From positions 1 to 64,000 of the forward strand of contig JAFGIA010000037.1 of the NCBI GenBank assembly GCA_016929795.1: a stretch of 64,000 nucleotides of DNA. The letters run 5' to 3'. Below are positions 1-7,055 of the stretch, piece after piece. The stretch is from Anaerolineae bacterium (GTDB lineage Bacteria; Chloroflexota; Anaerolineae; JAAYZQ01). The position numbers and the translations under genes are program-made. The first letter of the stretch is position 1, and the number at the start of each line of letters is the position of its first letter. The notes under the pieces are model-generated. The model saw nothing but the letters and a program-made list of their open reading frames with translations. It was not told where the DNA came from and searched no databases.

Positions 1-127
1 ATAATCGTCGTACTGTAAGGTTCACATTGAATTAGCACACAGTATGTGTGCTAAATCCTCCAACCGCGACAGGACATCACCGCAGTAGAGGGGGAGTGCA
101 GTGGAGCCGTAAGGGTATCTCCCAGAA
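1..127. other. Upstream region of the first response regulator
   Basis: This stretch has no convincing gene on either strand. It holds a perfect 10-bp inverted repeat at 32-54 and then the untranslated region before the GTG at 128. A TTGAAT at 27-32 could be a -35 element, but nothing at the matching -10 distance is convincing, so no promoter is claimed. The upstream gene lies outside the window. Confidence 0.5.
32..54. promoter_or_regulatory. Perfect 10-bp inverted repeat, possible operator
   Basis: TTAGCACACA at 32-41 is followed by the 3-bp spacer GTA and by its exact reverse complement TGTGTGCTAA at 45-54. The lack of a following T-run argues against a terminator. The short spacer and the position upstream of a regulator gene suggest a binding site for a dimeric protein. 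The bound protein is unknown. Confidence 0.5.
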
Positions 128-829
128 GTGGAGGCATCTGACTTGACCATCAAGATCCTCATCATCGAAGATTCGCAGGACCTCATCTCGATGCTGCGTG
201 TCCGACTGCAAGCGGAAGGGTATGAAGTAGTATCAGGTTGTGATGGAGTAGCAGGGCTGCAAAGCTTCCAGCTCCACAATCCCGACCTGATTTTGCTCGA
301 CGTGATGATGCCGCGCATGAACGGATGGGAGACTTGTCGAAGAATCCGCCAGTTGTCTGACGTGCCCATTATCATGCTTACGGCTGTGAACGAGGAACTG
401 AGCACCATTCGAGGTCTCGAGATGGGGGCCGATGATTACATTACCAAACCCTTCCGCTTTATGGAGTTGTCGGCTCGAATTCGTGCTGTTCTCCGCCGAC
501 GCACGCAGCCAATCACGAACGGGGCCGCAGTGAAAATCGACGAGCGCCTGACAGTAGATCAAAAATGCCGTCGGGTGATCGTCGCCGGAGAGGCCCGCGA
601 GCTTTCTCCCATCGAATTCAAAATTCTGAGCTGCTTTGTCGAGAACATTGGCCGAGTGCTGACGCATCAAAGCCTGCTGACTCAGGTTTGGGGCTGGGAG
701 TATATCAACGAGACCGACTATTTGAAGGTGTATATCCATCACCTCCGGCAAAAGATAGAACCCAACCCGCAGAAACCGCGCTACATCATCACGGAGAGGG
801 GACTCGGATACCGGTTCCAGATTCCCTGA
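128..829 (+). CDS. Two-component response regulator, OmpR/PhoB family
   Basis: This 233-residue protein has an N-terminal receiver domain (about 8-125) and a C-terminal winged-helix DNA-binding domain (about 140-230). The receiver is complete: acidic pair Glu14-Asp15, phosphoacceptor Asp58 in LLDVMMP, Thr85 and Lys107 in the TKPF motif. The DNA-binding half shows the family features LSPIEFKIL, VWGWEY and a YIITERGLGYRF C-terminus. It should be phosphorylated by a sensor kinase and then bind direct-repeat DNA, but no kinase gene is visible here. The start is GTG at 128; the receiver begins directly after it, so a later start is unlikely. The gene sits just upstream of a second, degenerate regulator and probably helps control the polysaccharide locus, although that link is only positional. 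Confidence 0.93.
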   Translation: MEASDLTIKILIIEDSQDLISMLRVRLQAEGYEVVSGCDGVAGLQSFQLHNPDLILLDVMMPRMNGWETCRRIRQLSDVPIIMLTAVNEELSTIRGLEMGADDYITKPFRFMELSARIRAVLRRRTQPITNGAAVKIDERLTVDQKCRRVIVAGEARELSPIEFKILSCFVENIGRVLTHQSLLTQVWGWEYINETDYLKVYIHHLRQKIEPNPQKPRYIITERGLGYRFQIP

Positions 830-847
830 TCCCCCTTTACCTTTTTT

Positions 848-903
848 AACCTCTTTTCCAACCTTATCCAAACCCTTCTTTTACGAAAGCTCAACCTTTT
901 ACC
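848..903 (+). promoter_or_regulatory. Phased AACC direct repeats, candidate regulator-binding site
   Basis: AACC occurs at 848, 860, 871 and 893, spacings of 12, 11 and 22 bp, in a pyrimidine-rich tract between the two regulator genes. OmpR/PhoB proteins typically bind tandem direct repeats with about 11-bp phasing, so the array fits a binding site for the regulator at 128-829 or 990-1682. A possible -10 (TATTAT, 906-911) lies directly downstream and has no good -35, as in activator-dependent promoters. This is inferred from pattern only. Confidence 0.45.
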
Positions 904-989
904 CCTATTATACCTTATAGACGCCTGGCTCCTGAAGTCGTCGCGCGTGGTCAACATGCATCCCACTGGGGGGAAAGGAAGCAGAGATC

Positions 990-1682
990 GTGAGTCACCT
1001 GTTGGTAATTGGTCAAGACCCCGATTTGCTTTCGGATTTGCATTCACTGCTCGTCCGTGAGGATTTTCGTGTCGATCACGAAGCGCTGGGGCTCGATGCC
1101 ATACGGAAGCTTTTGGTCATCGATCCCGATGTTGTGATCCTGGCCATAGGCAATCGCGAACAGGAATGGCAGTTCTATCACAGGCTGCTGACCTTTCTGG
1201 ACAAACCTCTGATGCTGCTCCTGTCCTCCATGGAAGAACGGGACCGGGTAAAAGCGCTCAACTGGGGAGCCGATGACTGCATGGGAAGGCCGTTTCTCAA
1301 GGAAGAATTCGTGGCTCGCATCCGCGCTCTCCTGAGACGCAACCTGTCTGCAGTGTCGCGCACTATGCAGAATTACTTTGTGGACGGAGACCTGGTCATC
1401 GATCTGACCCGGAAAGAAGTATCGTTCAACGGCGAGCCGGTTCTCCTCACTCCCACCGAGTTCCGTTTTCTGACTTGTTTCACCGCTCACGAAGGACAAG
1501 TTCTGTCTCACGATGAGATCATGACGCACGTGTGGGGAACAAAGTGCGATGGCACCCGCGACTCGATCAAACTCTACGTCCACCAGCTTCGACAGAAACT
1601 CGAGCCAGACCCCGGCAGCCCCAAGCGGATCGTCACGCGGCGCGGCGAAGGATATTTGTTTCAACGACTTGGAACTCTGTAG
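990..1682 (+). CDS. Atypical OmpR-type regulator lacking the phosphoacceptor Asp
   Basis: This 230-residue protein has the same two-domain layout as the gene at 128-829: a receiver-like domain (about 3-118) and a winged helix (about 135-228) with LTPTEFRFL, HVWGTK and a VTRRGEGYLF end. The receiver is degenerate. The Asp position is Ala52 (PDVVILAIG), the first acidic residue is Gln9, the conserved Lys is Arg100 (GRPF), and the Thr position is Ser79. It therefore cannot be phosphorylated in the standard way and may act constitutively, by protein contact, or as a partner of the canonical regulator. The start is GTG at 990, with a GGGAAAGGAAG purine tract shortly upstream. The DNA-binding domain looks intact, so this is not a pseudogene. 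Confidence 0.9.
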   Translation: MSHLLVIGQDPDLLSDLHSLLVREDFRVDHEALGLDAIRKLLVIDPDVVILAIGNREQEWQFYHRLLTFLDKPLMLLLSSMEERDRVKALNWGADDCMGRPFLKEEFVARIRALLRRNLSAVSRTMQNYFVDGDLVIDLTRKEVSFNGEPVLLTPTEFRFLTCFTAHEGQVLSHDEIMTHVWGTKCDGTRDSIKLYVHQLRQKLEPDPGSPKRIVTRRGEGYLFQRLGTL

Positions 1683-1695
1683 TCTCGGGCACAGC

Positions 1696-1719
1696 AGCGC
1701 CGGCCGGCGGCCGGTTGCT
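1696..1719 (+). terminator. Weak GC-rich hairpin after the second regulator
   Basis: GCCGGCC (1699-1705) can pair with GGCCGGT (1709-1715), and AGC/GCT extends the stem past a one-base bulge. It lies 13 bp after a stop codon. Only a poor T-containing stretch follows, so terminator function is doubtful. Confidence 0.25.
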
Positions 1720-1912
1720 ACCAGTTCTTGACGCCTATCGGTAATACAGTGCCGCGAGCCTACCAACCGGTTGACCGCCTACCTCCGCATAGCTCGCTCG
1801 GCGACTAGCGGGAAAAGGGATGTGGTTGGTCGCGCAGCCAAAACGCAGAACATGATCTGACAAGAAGAACGGCAGCTTGTCAGATCGGCGGAGCCTGCCC
1901 TGAGCATGGCCG
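1720..1912. promoter_or_regulatory. Leader region of the large polysaccharide operon
   Basis: This gap before the first polysaccharide gene has no credible gene. It contains the perfect palindrome CAACCGGTTG at 1764-1773 and the 11-bp inverted repeat at 1854-1886. No convincing sigma-70 promoter was found; TTGACG at 1728 and TTGACC at 1771 lack a -10 at suitable spacing. It must nevertheless hold the control elements of the downstream run of genes, because the preceding genes are separate regulators. Confidence 0.5.
1854..1886 (+). promoter_or_regulatory. Perfect 11-bp inverted repeat in the operon leader
   Basis: GATCTGACAAG (1854-1864) and CTTGTCAGATC (1876-1886) are exact reverse complements separated by 11 nt. 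In RNA this would form a stable stem-loop about 26 nt before the ATG at 1913. No T-run follows. Possible roles are an operator, a leader RNA hairpin recruiting an elongation factor, or control of translation of the first gene. Confidence 0.5.
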
Positions 1913-3775
1913 ATGCATAAAGAACAATCATTCGTCATATCTGATGTTACGGCTACAAGACATCACATGCGAGCCTCCTGGTTACTGCCCCTCGATCTGG
2001 GGTGTACAGGAGCCGCCGTGCTCCTCGGGTATTTGCTCCCCCGGCTGGGCGCCTGGCCGCTGGTCATCGCCCTCGCACCATGTGCTGCACGCCTGTCGTT
2101 GTGCGGCTATGTTGGGCGGCGCACCTGCTTCGAGACGCCGCTTGCCCTGTTCCTGCTTACGGCTGCTGTAAGCGTCTGGGCCGCCTATGACCGGGACGCG
2201 GCTTGGGCCAAGTTCTGGCTGATCATCGGAGGCGTGCTGCTCCTCTACGCGCTGGCAAACGCTGGCCTCCAACCTGTGGCAATGGCCTGGATCCCGGCCA
2301 TAGGCGGGGCTTGCCTGGCCCTCTATTTCGTGCTGACGCACGATTGGAGCGCGCACGCGGTCAAGGCGCAGGTCATCACCGATCTCGGCGTGGGGTGGCA
2401 GTCGCTGCGCCCAACCGTTCCCGGCCCGAGGCTCAATGCGAACGAGGCAGGCGGCGTCCTGGCGATGCTTGCCCCGTTCGCGGTGTGGAACGGCTGGCAC
2501 ACGTGGCACGGGGTGAAGGCAGGCCGGAACGTGCGCCGCGCCGCAATGTGGCTGTCGCCCATTGCTGCCACCGGCGCGTTGACCCTGATCCTGCTAGGGC
2601 TGCTTTCGACACAGTCGCGCGGCGCCTGGCTCGCGCTGGCGGCGAGCGCTGTGTGCGCCGGGGCCTGGTTCTTTGCGGGCCGGATGACCCGTCGCCGCCC
2701 CGAGTGGAGGAGGGGGGCGTGGGTTGCCCTTCTGCTTCTCGCCGCGGCCGCCGGCATCGTGGCAGGCATCGGCTTGAGGGGAAGTGATGTTTTGGCCCGC
2801 GATCTGTTCAGCACCGACAGCTTGCTCAGCCGATTCGGATTCCACCGCGACAGCCTACTGCTGGCGTCCGATTACCCGCTGATCGGCGCCGGGCTGGATG
2901 GCTTTCAGATGCTCTATTCGTCGTACGCCATGTTGATCCACGTCGGATTTATCGAGCACAGCCACAACCTTTTCCTGAGCCTGGCGATCGATCAGGGCCT
3001 GCCCGGGCTGTTGGCCCTGCTGTGGATGTGGGGGATGGTCGCCGTGGCGGCGTGGCGAGGCGCTGCGGGCGCTGGCGAGGATACTGAACAGTCCCTGGCG
3101 CCGCAACTGGGCGTGGCGGCGCTGTCGATCGTGGTGATCCTGGTTCACGGATTTGTGGACACGGCGCTGTATGGCAAGTTTGTGTTTCTGCTCTTCCTGC
3201 CTGTCGCCTTTGCGGCGCTCCGGCCGGGTCCGAGACGCGAATCCCGGCGGCGCGCGGTGCCGCGGCCGTGGATGGTGGGGCTCGCTGCCCTGGCGATCCC
3301 CACCCTGCTGTGGCCCGGGAGGACGCTCTCGCTTGTCTACAGCAACCTTGGGGCCGTCCGCCAGAGCCAGGCTGAGCTGCGCGTCTACTCGTGGCCCGAG
3401 TGGCCGCTCCAGGATGCGGTGCGCAGGGCGGTGGACCTCGATCCGGCAGTGGGCGCTTTCGAGCGCGCGCTGGCTCTGAATGAAGCCAACGCGACGGCGA
3501 ACCGGCGGTTGGGGATGATCGAGCTGTCTTTGGGTGAGTATGAGGATGCGCTGGCGCATCTGCGGCGTGCCTACACAGCCGAGCCATGGAGCACGACCAC
3601 ACGGCAACTGTTTGGCGAGGCGCTGATCGCCAACGGCTACCAGGACGAGGGCGAGGTGCTGTGGGCGAACGTGAACAACGAGCAGGGCCAACTCGCGGCG
3701 CGGGTCTTTTGGTACGGGTATATTGAGGACGCCGGCCGCGAAGCCGCGATCCGGCGCGCGGCGCAGGGCCAGTGA
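1913..3775 (+). CDS. O-antigen polymerase/ligase-like membrane protein with TPR tail
   Basis: This 620-residue polytopic membrane protein belongs to the O-antigen ligase/Wzy_C type. Hydrophobic segments run from about residue 20 to 440. The family signature lies in a loop with QSRGAW (about 235) and HSHNLFLSLAIDQGLPG (about 345-362), where the conserved His and Asn sit before a glycine-rich turn. The C-terminal 150 residues are soluble and include TPR-like helices (FERALALNEANATANRRL; YEDALAHLRRAY). Such proteins polymerise or transfer glycan repeat units on the outer face of the membrane. It is the first gene of the large run. The start at 1913 has no clear ribosome-binding site, and ATG at 1967 is an alternative. 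A second, TPR-less relative lies at 29031-30467. Confidence 0.85.
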   Translation: MHKEQSFVISDVTATRHHMRASWLLPLDLGCTGAAVLLGYLLPRLGAWPLVIALAPCAARLSLCGYVGRRTCFETPLALFLLTAAVSVWAAYDRDAAWAKFWLIIGGVLLLYALANAGLQPVAMAWIPAIGGACLALYFVLTHDWSAHAVKAQVITDLGVGWQSLRPTVPGPRLNANEAGGVLAMLAPFAVWNGWHTWHGVKAGRNVRRAAMWLSPIAATGALTLILLGLLSTQSRGAWLALAASAVCAGAWFFAGRMTRRRPEWRRGAWVALLLLAAAAGIVAGIGLRGSDVLARDLFSTDSLLSRFGFHRDSLLLASDYPLIGAGLDGFQMLYSSYAMLIHVGFIEHSHNLFLSLAIDQGLPGLLALLWMWGMVAVAAWRGAAGAGEDTEQSLAPQLGVAALSIVVILVHGFVDTALYGKFVFLLFLPVAFAALRPGPRRESRRRAVPRPWMVGLAALAIPTLLWPGRTLSLVYSNLGAVRQSQAELRVYSWPEWPLQDAVRRAVDLDPAVGAFERALALNEANATANRRLGMIELSLGEYEDALAHLRRAYTAEPWSTTTRQLFGEALIANGYQDEGEVLWANVNNEQGQLAARVFWYGYIEDAGREAAIRRAAQGQ

Positions 3776-3812
3776 TGCGCGCCGTGGTGTGGCGCGATGG
3801 GAGATGGAACGT

Positions 3813-5054
3813 ATGGAAACCTTATCGGTTGTGATTCCGGCCTATAACGAGGAGGACGGCATTGCCGAGATCGCAGAGCGCGTCACGGCGATCCGGCCGT
3901 TACTGCGCGCGCAGGACGTCGCGCTCGAGGTGATTGTCGTCGACGATGGCTCGCGCGACAAAACAGCCGAGATCGCGGCATGCTGCCCGGAGGTCCGCCT
4001 CATCCAGCATCAGACCAACTATGGCTACGGCGCCGCACTAAAAACCGGGTTCGCCCACGCCCAGGGGGAATGGCTTGGATTCCTCGACGCCGACGGCACC
4101 TACCCGCCGGAGCACTTTCCCGCTCTGCTGCAGGCTGGGCGTGAGCAGGATGCGGATCTCGTCATCGGCTCGCGCATGGCCGGCGCCGACAGCCAGATGC
4201 CGCTGAGCCGGCGGATCGGGAACATCTTTTTCGCGGTGCTGGTCAGCCTGATCGGCAACCGGCGGATTTCAGATAGCGCCAGTGGCATGCGCGTCTTACG
4301 ACGCGATGCTCTGCCGCATCTCTATCCTCTCCCGGATGGGCTGAACTTTACGCCGGTGATGAGCACCCGCGCCATCCACGAAGACCTCAAAATGGTCGAA
4401 CTGCCGATTCCTTACGCCGAACGCGTTGGTCGGTCCAAGCTGACGATCGTCGGCGACGGCACGCGGTTCCTGCAGTCGATCCTGTGGACGGCCTTGGATT
4501 ATAATCCAGTGCGGATTCTAGGGTTTGCGGGCCTGACTTGCCTGGCGCTTGCCGCCCTGCTTGGGATGGCGCTGGTGGTGCTCCGGCTGCGAGGTGTCAC
4601 AGAACTGGACACGCGGGGAACGGCGGGCCTGTTTGCGGTCCAGGTTCTCGTAGTCATGGGAGTCAGCATCTTTTCGCTGGGGGCCACCTTTAATTACCTG
4701 GTCTCTCTATTCCACAAACAGTCGGTTCGCCAGGGGCTCTTTGGTCAGCGCCTCTTCCACCCACCCCTGGAGCACCATTTCGGCTGGATTGGAGTTCTCT
4801 CGTTCCTCGGGGGCCTGGTGCTCGGTGGCATAAGCCTCAGATTTGGCTTCACCGGGTGGCCGGTCAGTCGGCTTTGGCTCTACCTCCTTGGAAGTGCGAT
4901 GCTCATCCTGGTCGGTGTCCAGTTCCAGATCTCATGGGTTGTCATGCGTGTGCTGGCCGGGCTGAATGAACGAGAGCGTATGGTGACCGCGGATCTTGAT
5001 GGCCATACAGCATCCGCGCCGGTTTCACTTCAAGCGGCCGACACGAGCGCGTGA
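3813..5054 (+). CDS. GT2 glycosyltransferase, polyprenyl-phosphate-sugar synthase type
   Basis: This 413-residue protein has an N-terminal GT-A domain (1-235) that opens with LSVVIPAYNEEDG. VVDDGSRDKT binds the nucleotide-sugar, FLDADGTYPP carries the DxD-like metal site, and LVIGSRM follows. Three or four C-terminal hydrophobic segments (about 230-390) anchor it. This is the architecture of dolichol-phosphate-mannose-synthase-like enzymes, which charge a polyprenyl phosphate with a sugar for GT-C enzymes such as the next gene. The ATG at 3813 has GGGAG upstream at 3799-3803 and is preferred; ATG 3804 is possible. The open frame extends further upstream into the previous gene, but that part is Arg-rich noise. 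Confidence 0.85.
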   Translation: METLSVVIPAYNEEDGIAEIAERVTAIRPLLRAQDVALEVIVVDDGSRDKTAEIAACCPEVRLIQHQTNYGYGAALKTGFAHAQGEWLGFLDADGTYPPEHFPALLQAGREQDADLVIGSRMAGADSQMPLSRRIGNIFFAVLVSLIGNRRISDSASGMRVLRRDALPHLYPLPDGLNFTPVMSTRAIHEDLKMVELPIPYAERVGRSKLTIVGDGTRFLQSILWTALDYNPVRILGFAGLTCLALAALLGMALVVLRLRGVTELDTRGTAGLFAVQVLVVMGVSIFSLGATFNYLVSLFHKQSVRQGLFGQRLFHPPLEHHFGWIGVLSFLGGLVLGGISLRFGFTGWPVSRLWLYLLGSAMLILVGVQFQISWVVMRVLAGLNERERMVTADLDGHTASAPVSLQAADTSA

Positions 5055-5102
5055 GATGGTTCAAGATAGAGAGCCCGCCGAGAACCACATGAACGGGGAT
5101 CC

Positions 5103-6746
5103 ATGACGACGAAATCGCCAGTTTCCGTGACGAGCCCGAGGATGACCCGACGTTCGCGCGTCTCTGGTTCGGCGCTGCTCCTTGGTGCTGCCGTCATCTC
5201 TCTTCTTGCAATAGAGAGTCTTCTTTTCTCATTGACCGTCGATGACGCTTACATCTCTTTTCGCTACTCCGAAAACCTCGCGCGTGGTCACGGTTTGGTG
5301 TGGAACTCGGGCGATGCGCCGGTAGAAGGATATACGAATTTTCTTTGGGTGCTTATGGGAGCTGCCTTTGACCTCGCCGGCTTGCCACTCGTGTTGAGCA
5401 TGAAAGCGTCAAGTGTTGCCCTCAGCCTCGTCACGATCGTGCTACTGTATCACACGACGCGGCTACTGGCACCCACGAGCAACTATGCGGCGATCCCGGC
5501 GCTGCTCTTTGCGAGCATGCCTTCGTTTGCTCTGTGGGCGGTGGGTGGACTCGAGACCGCACTCTTTATCTTTTTGCTCGTGTGCGCCCTCTATGTCTTC
5601 TTCCGCGAAGAGTCAGACGCGGACAATGCCACTTACTACTGGTCGTCGCTCTACCTGACCTTGCTGGCACTCACGAGGCCAGAGGGTGTTGCTGTCTTTG
5701 GCGTTCTCGTACTGCTCAGACTCGCTAGCTGGATCAAACAGGGTGTCGCTCGACGTCAGATGCTGCGGTACCTCGCCTGGGTTGGCGCATTTGGCACCCT
5801 GTACGTGATCTATTTTGCCTGGCGGTGGTGGTACTTTGGCTATCCTCTACCGAACACAGCCTACGTCAAGGCGAGTTCAGGCGCTGTCGAGATGGCGGGC
5901 CACGTTGCGATTTACCTCATCCCCTATATCTTGCGCATCTTTCCTTTTGTTCTGCTGGCGATCTATGGCCTCTGTTATCGCGAAAGAATCGTGACGCAGG
6001 ACCTCTACCTGGTGGGAGCCATCGCGGCCCTGGCGCTTCTCAACCTCGTCGGCTCTGATTGGATGCCCGGCCACCGACTTGCCTTGCCGATAACCCCGTT
6101 GATCCTGCTCTTGGCGCGTGGGCCACTGGACTGGATCACACATCACGCGTTCATGGGCAGTGTGCGCAAACGAGCAACGCATGCAGTCATTCTGGCATCC
6201 CTTTTGCTCTATGCAGTAGCGCCCCTGCTCTACACTGCCAACCTTTTCCAGCGTGTCATGGCGACGCAGATGAACATGAGCATCTACCGCTGGGCGCTGG
6301 AGATGCGCAGCATCGTGGATGGGCAATACGTCCAGGTCGGACAATGGCTCGCCGAGAACGCCCCGCCCGATGCCACGATCGTGGCCGGCAACGTCGGCGC
6401 GATCGGCTACCTCTCCCGGCACCGGGTCGTGGACATGATCGGCCTCACAGATGCATACATTGCACGCAACGGCTGGACGGTCGCCTACCTTCTCGATCAA
6501 GAACCGGAGTTTGTTGTGCTCGAGTCGGACACCCCGAATAGCATGGGTGGCTTGTATGGCACCGGCGGTGAACGGTTCATCACCAACGACCTGTTCCTCG
6601 ATAACTATGAATTGTTGTTCATTCTCGACAATCATGGGGGAGAGGAACTCGGCTTGTTCCTGCACCATCTCCCACACGTGACGTGGCTATTTGCACGCCG
6701 AGATCTAGGACTATCACAGCGGGCGATATCGCCCGCTGTCGAATAA
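5103..6746 (+). CDS. GT-C membrane glycosyltransferase, AftB/ArnT-like
   Basis: This 547-residue protein begins with a TM helix and then DDAYISFRYSENLARGHG and VEGYTNFLW, the periplasmic-loop signature of GT-C enzymes using polyprenyl-phosphate sugars. The Asp-Asp pair (about residues 50-51) is the expected catalytic/metal site. About ten further hydrophobic segments follow, and the last 150 residues are a soluble domain. Mycobacterial AftB arabinofuranosyltransferase and ArnT-related proteins share the DDA-F-YARNLA-GHG-V pattern. The sugar is unknown. It follows a polyprenyl-phosphate-sugar synthase-like gene by 48 bp, so the two may be donor maker and donor user. Confidence 0.83.
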   Translation: MTTKSPVSVTSPRMTRRSRVSGSALLLGAAVISLLAIESLLFSLTVDDAYISFRYSENLARGHGLVWNSGDAPVEGYTNFLWVLMGAAFDLAGLPLVLSMKASSVALSLVTIVLLYHTTRLLAPTSNYAAIPALLFASMPSFALWAVGGLETALFIFLLVCALYVFFREESDADNATYYWSSLYLTLLALTRPEGVAVFGVLVLLRLASWIKQGVARRQMLRYLAWVGAFGTLYVIYFAWRWWYFGYPLPNTAYVKASSGAVEMAGHVAIYLIPYILRIFPFVLLAIYGLCYRERIVTQDLYLVGAIAALALLNLVGSDWMPGHRLALPITPLILLLARGPLDWITHHAFMGSVRKRATHAVILASLLLYAVAPLLYTANLFQRVMATQMNMSIYRWALEMRSIVDGQYVQVGQWLAENAPPDATIVAGNVGAIGYLSRHRVVDMIGLTDAYIARNGWTVAYLLDQEPEFVVLESDTPNSMGGLYGTGGERFITNDLFLDNYELLFILDNHGGEELGLFLHHLPHVTWLFARRDLGLSQRAISPAVE

Positions 6747-6791
6747 GGCACAGTGGCGTCCAGTTAATAGCAAAAGAATGAGGGAAGCGAA

Positions 6792-7055
6792 ATGGAAACA
6801 ATTGAAAGAGCTATTCGCCAGTTCATCGCAGACGACATTTTGTATAGTGGGGATGGATACCCCTATCCAGACGACGTCTCATTTCTCGAAGAAGGCATCA
6901 TCGACTCGATGGGCGTTATAGAGCTCGCCGCCTTTGTAAGCGACTACTTTGAGATCACGGTCGAGGATAATGAGCTGGTACCTAGCAATTTTGACTCGAT
7001 CAGCAACATTGCCAACTATGTCTATCTGAAGCTATCAGTCAGGGTCATATCATGA
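6792..7055 (+). CDS. Acyl carrier protein
   Basis: This 87-residue acidic helical protein has the phosphopantetheine attachment motif DSMG with Ser39 (EEGIIDSMGVIELA). Length and pattern match stand-alone carrier proteins of the ACP/D-alanine-carrier class. It overlaps the next gene by ATGA, so the two are almost certainly translationally coupled: the ligase would load an acyl or aminoacyl group on the carrier. Carrier-ligase-amidotransferase trios also occur in exosortase-A polysaccharide loci, where their product is undefined. The start ATG has GGGAAGCGAA upstream. Confidence 0.93.
   Translation: METIERAIRQFIADDILYSGDGYPYPDDVSFLEEGIIDSMGVIELAAFVSDYFEITVEDNELVPSNFDSISNIANYVYLKLSVRVIS

Noticed and set aside
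1720..1912. JUMPstart/ops element for RfaH in the operon leader
   Set aside because: No GGCGGTAG-type core was found; only the inverted repeat at 1854-1886 remains as a candidate.
2855..3691. Long open frames on the minus strand, such as 2855-3691, 33654-34808, 41943-43517 and 57605-58834
   Set aside because: They lie fully inside well-supported + strand genes, show biased or repetitive composition with no recognisable domain, and are expected shadows in GC-rich DNA.
1913..3775. Exosortase identity for the first polytopic protein
   Set aside because: It has the HSHN-type Wzy_C loop and a TPR tail, not the conserved Cys/Arg/His pattern expected of exosortases.
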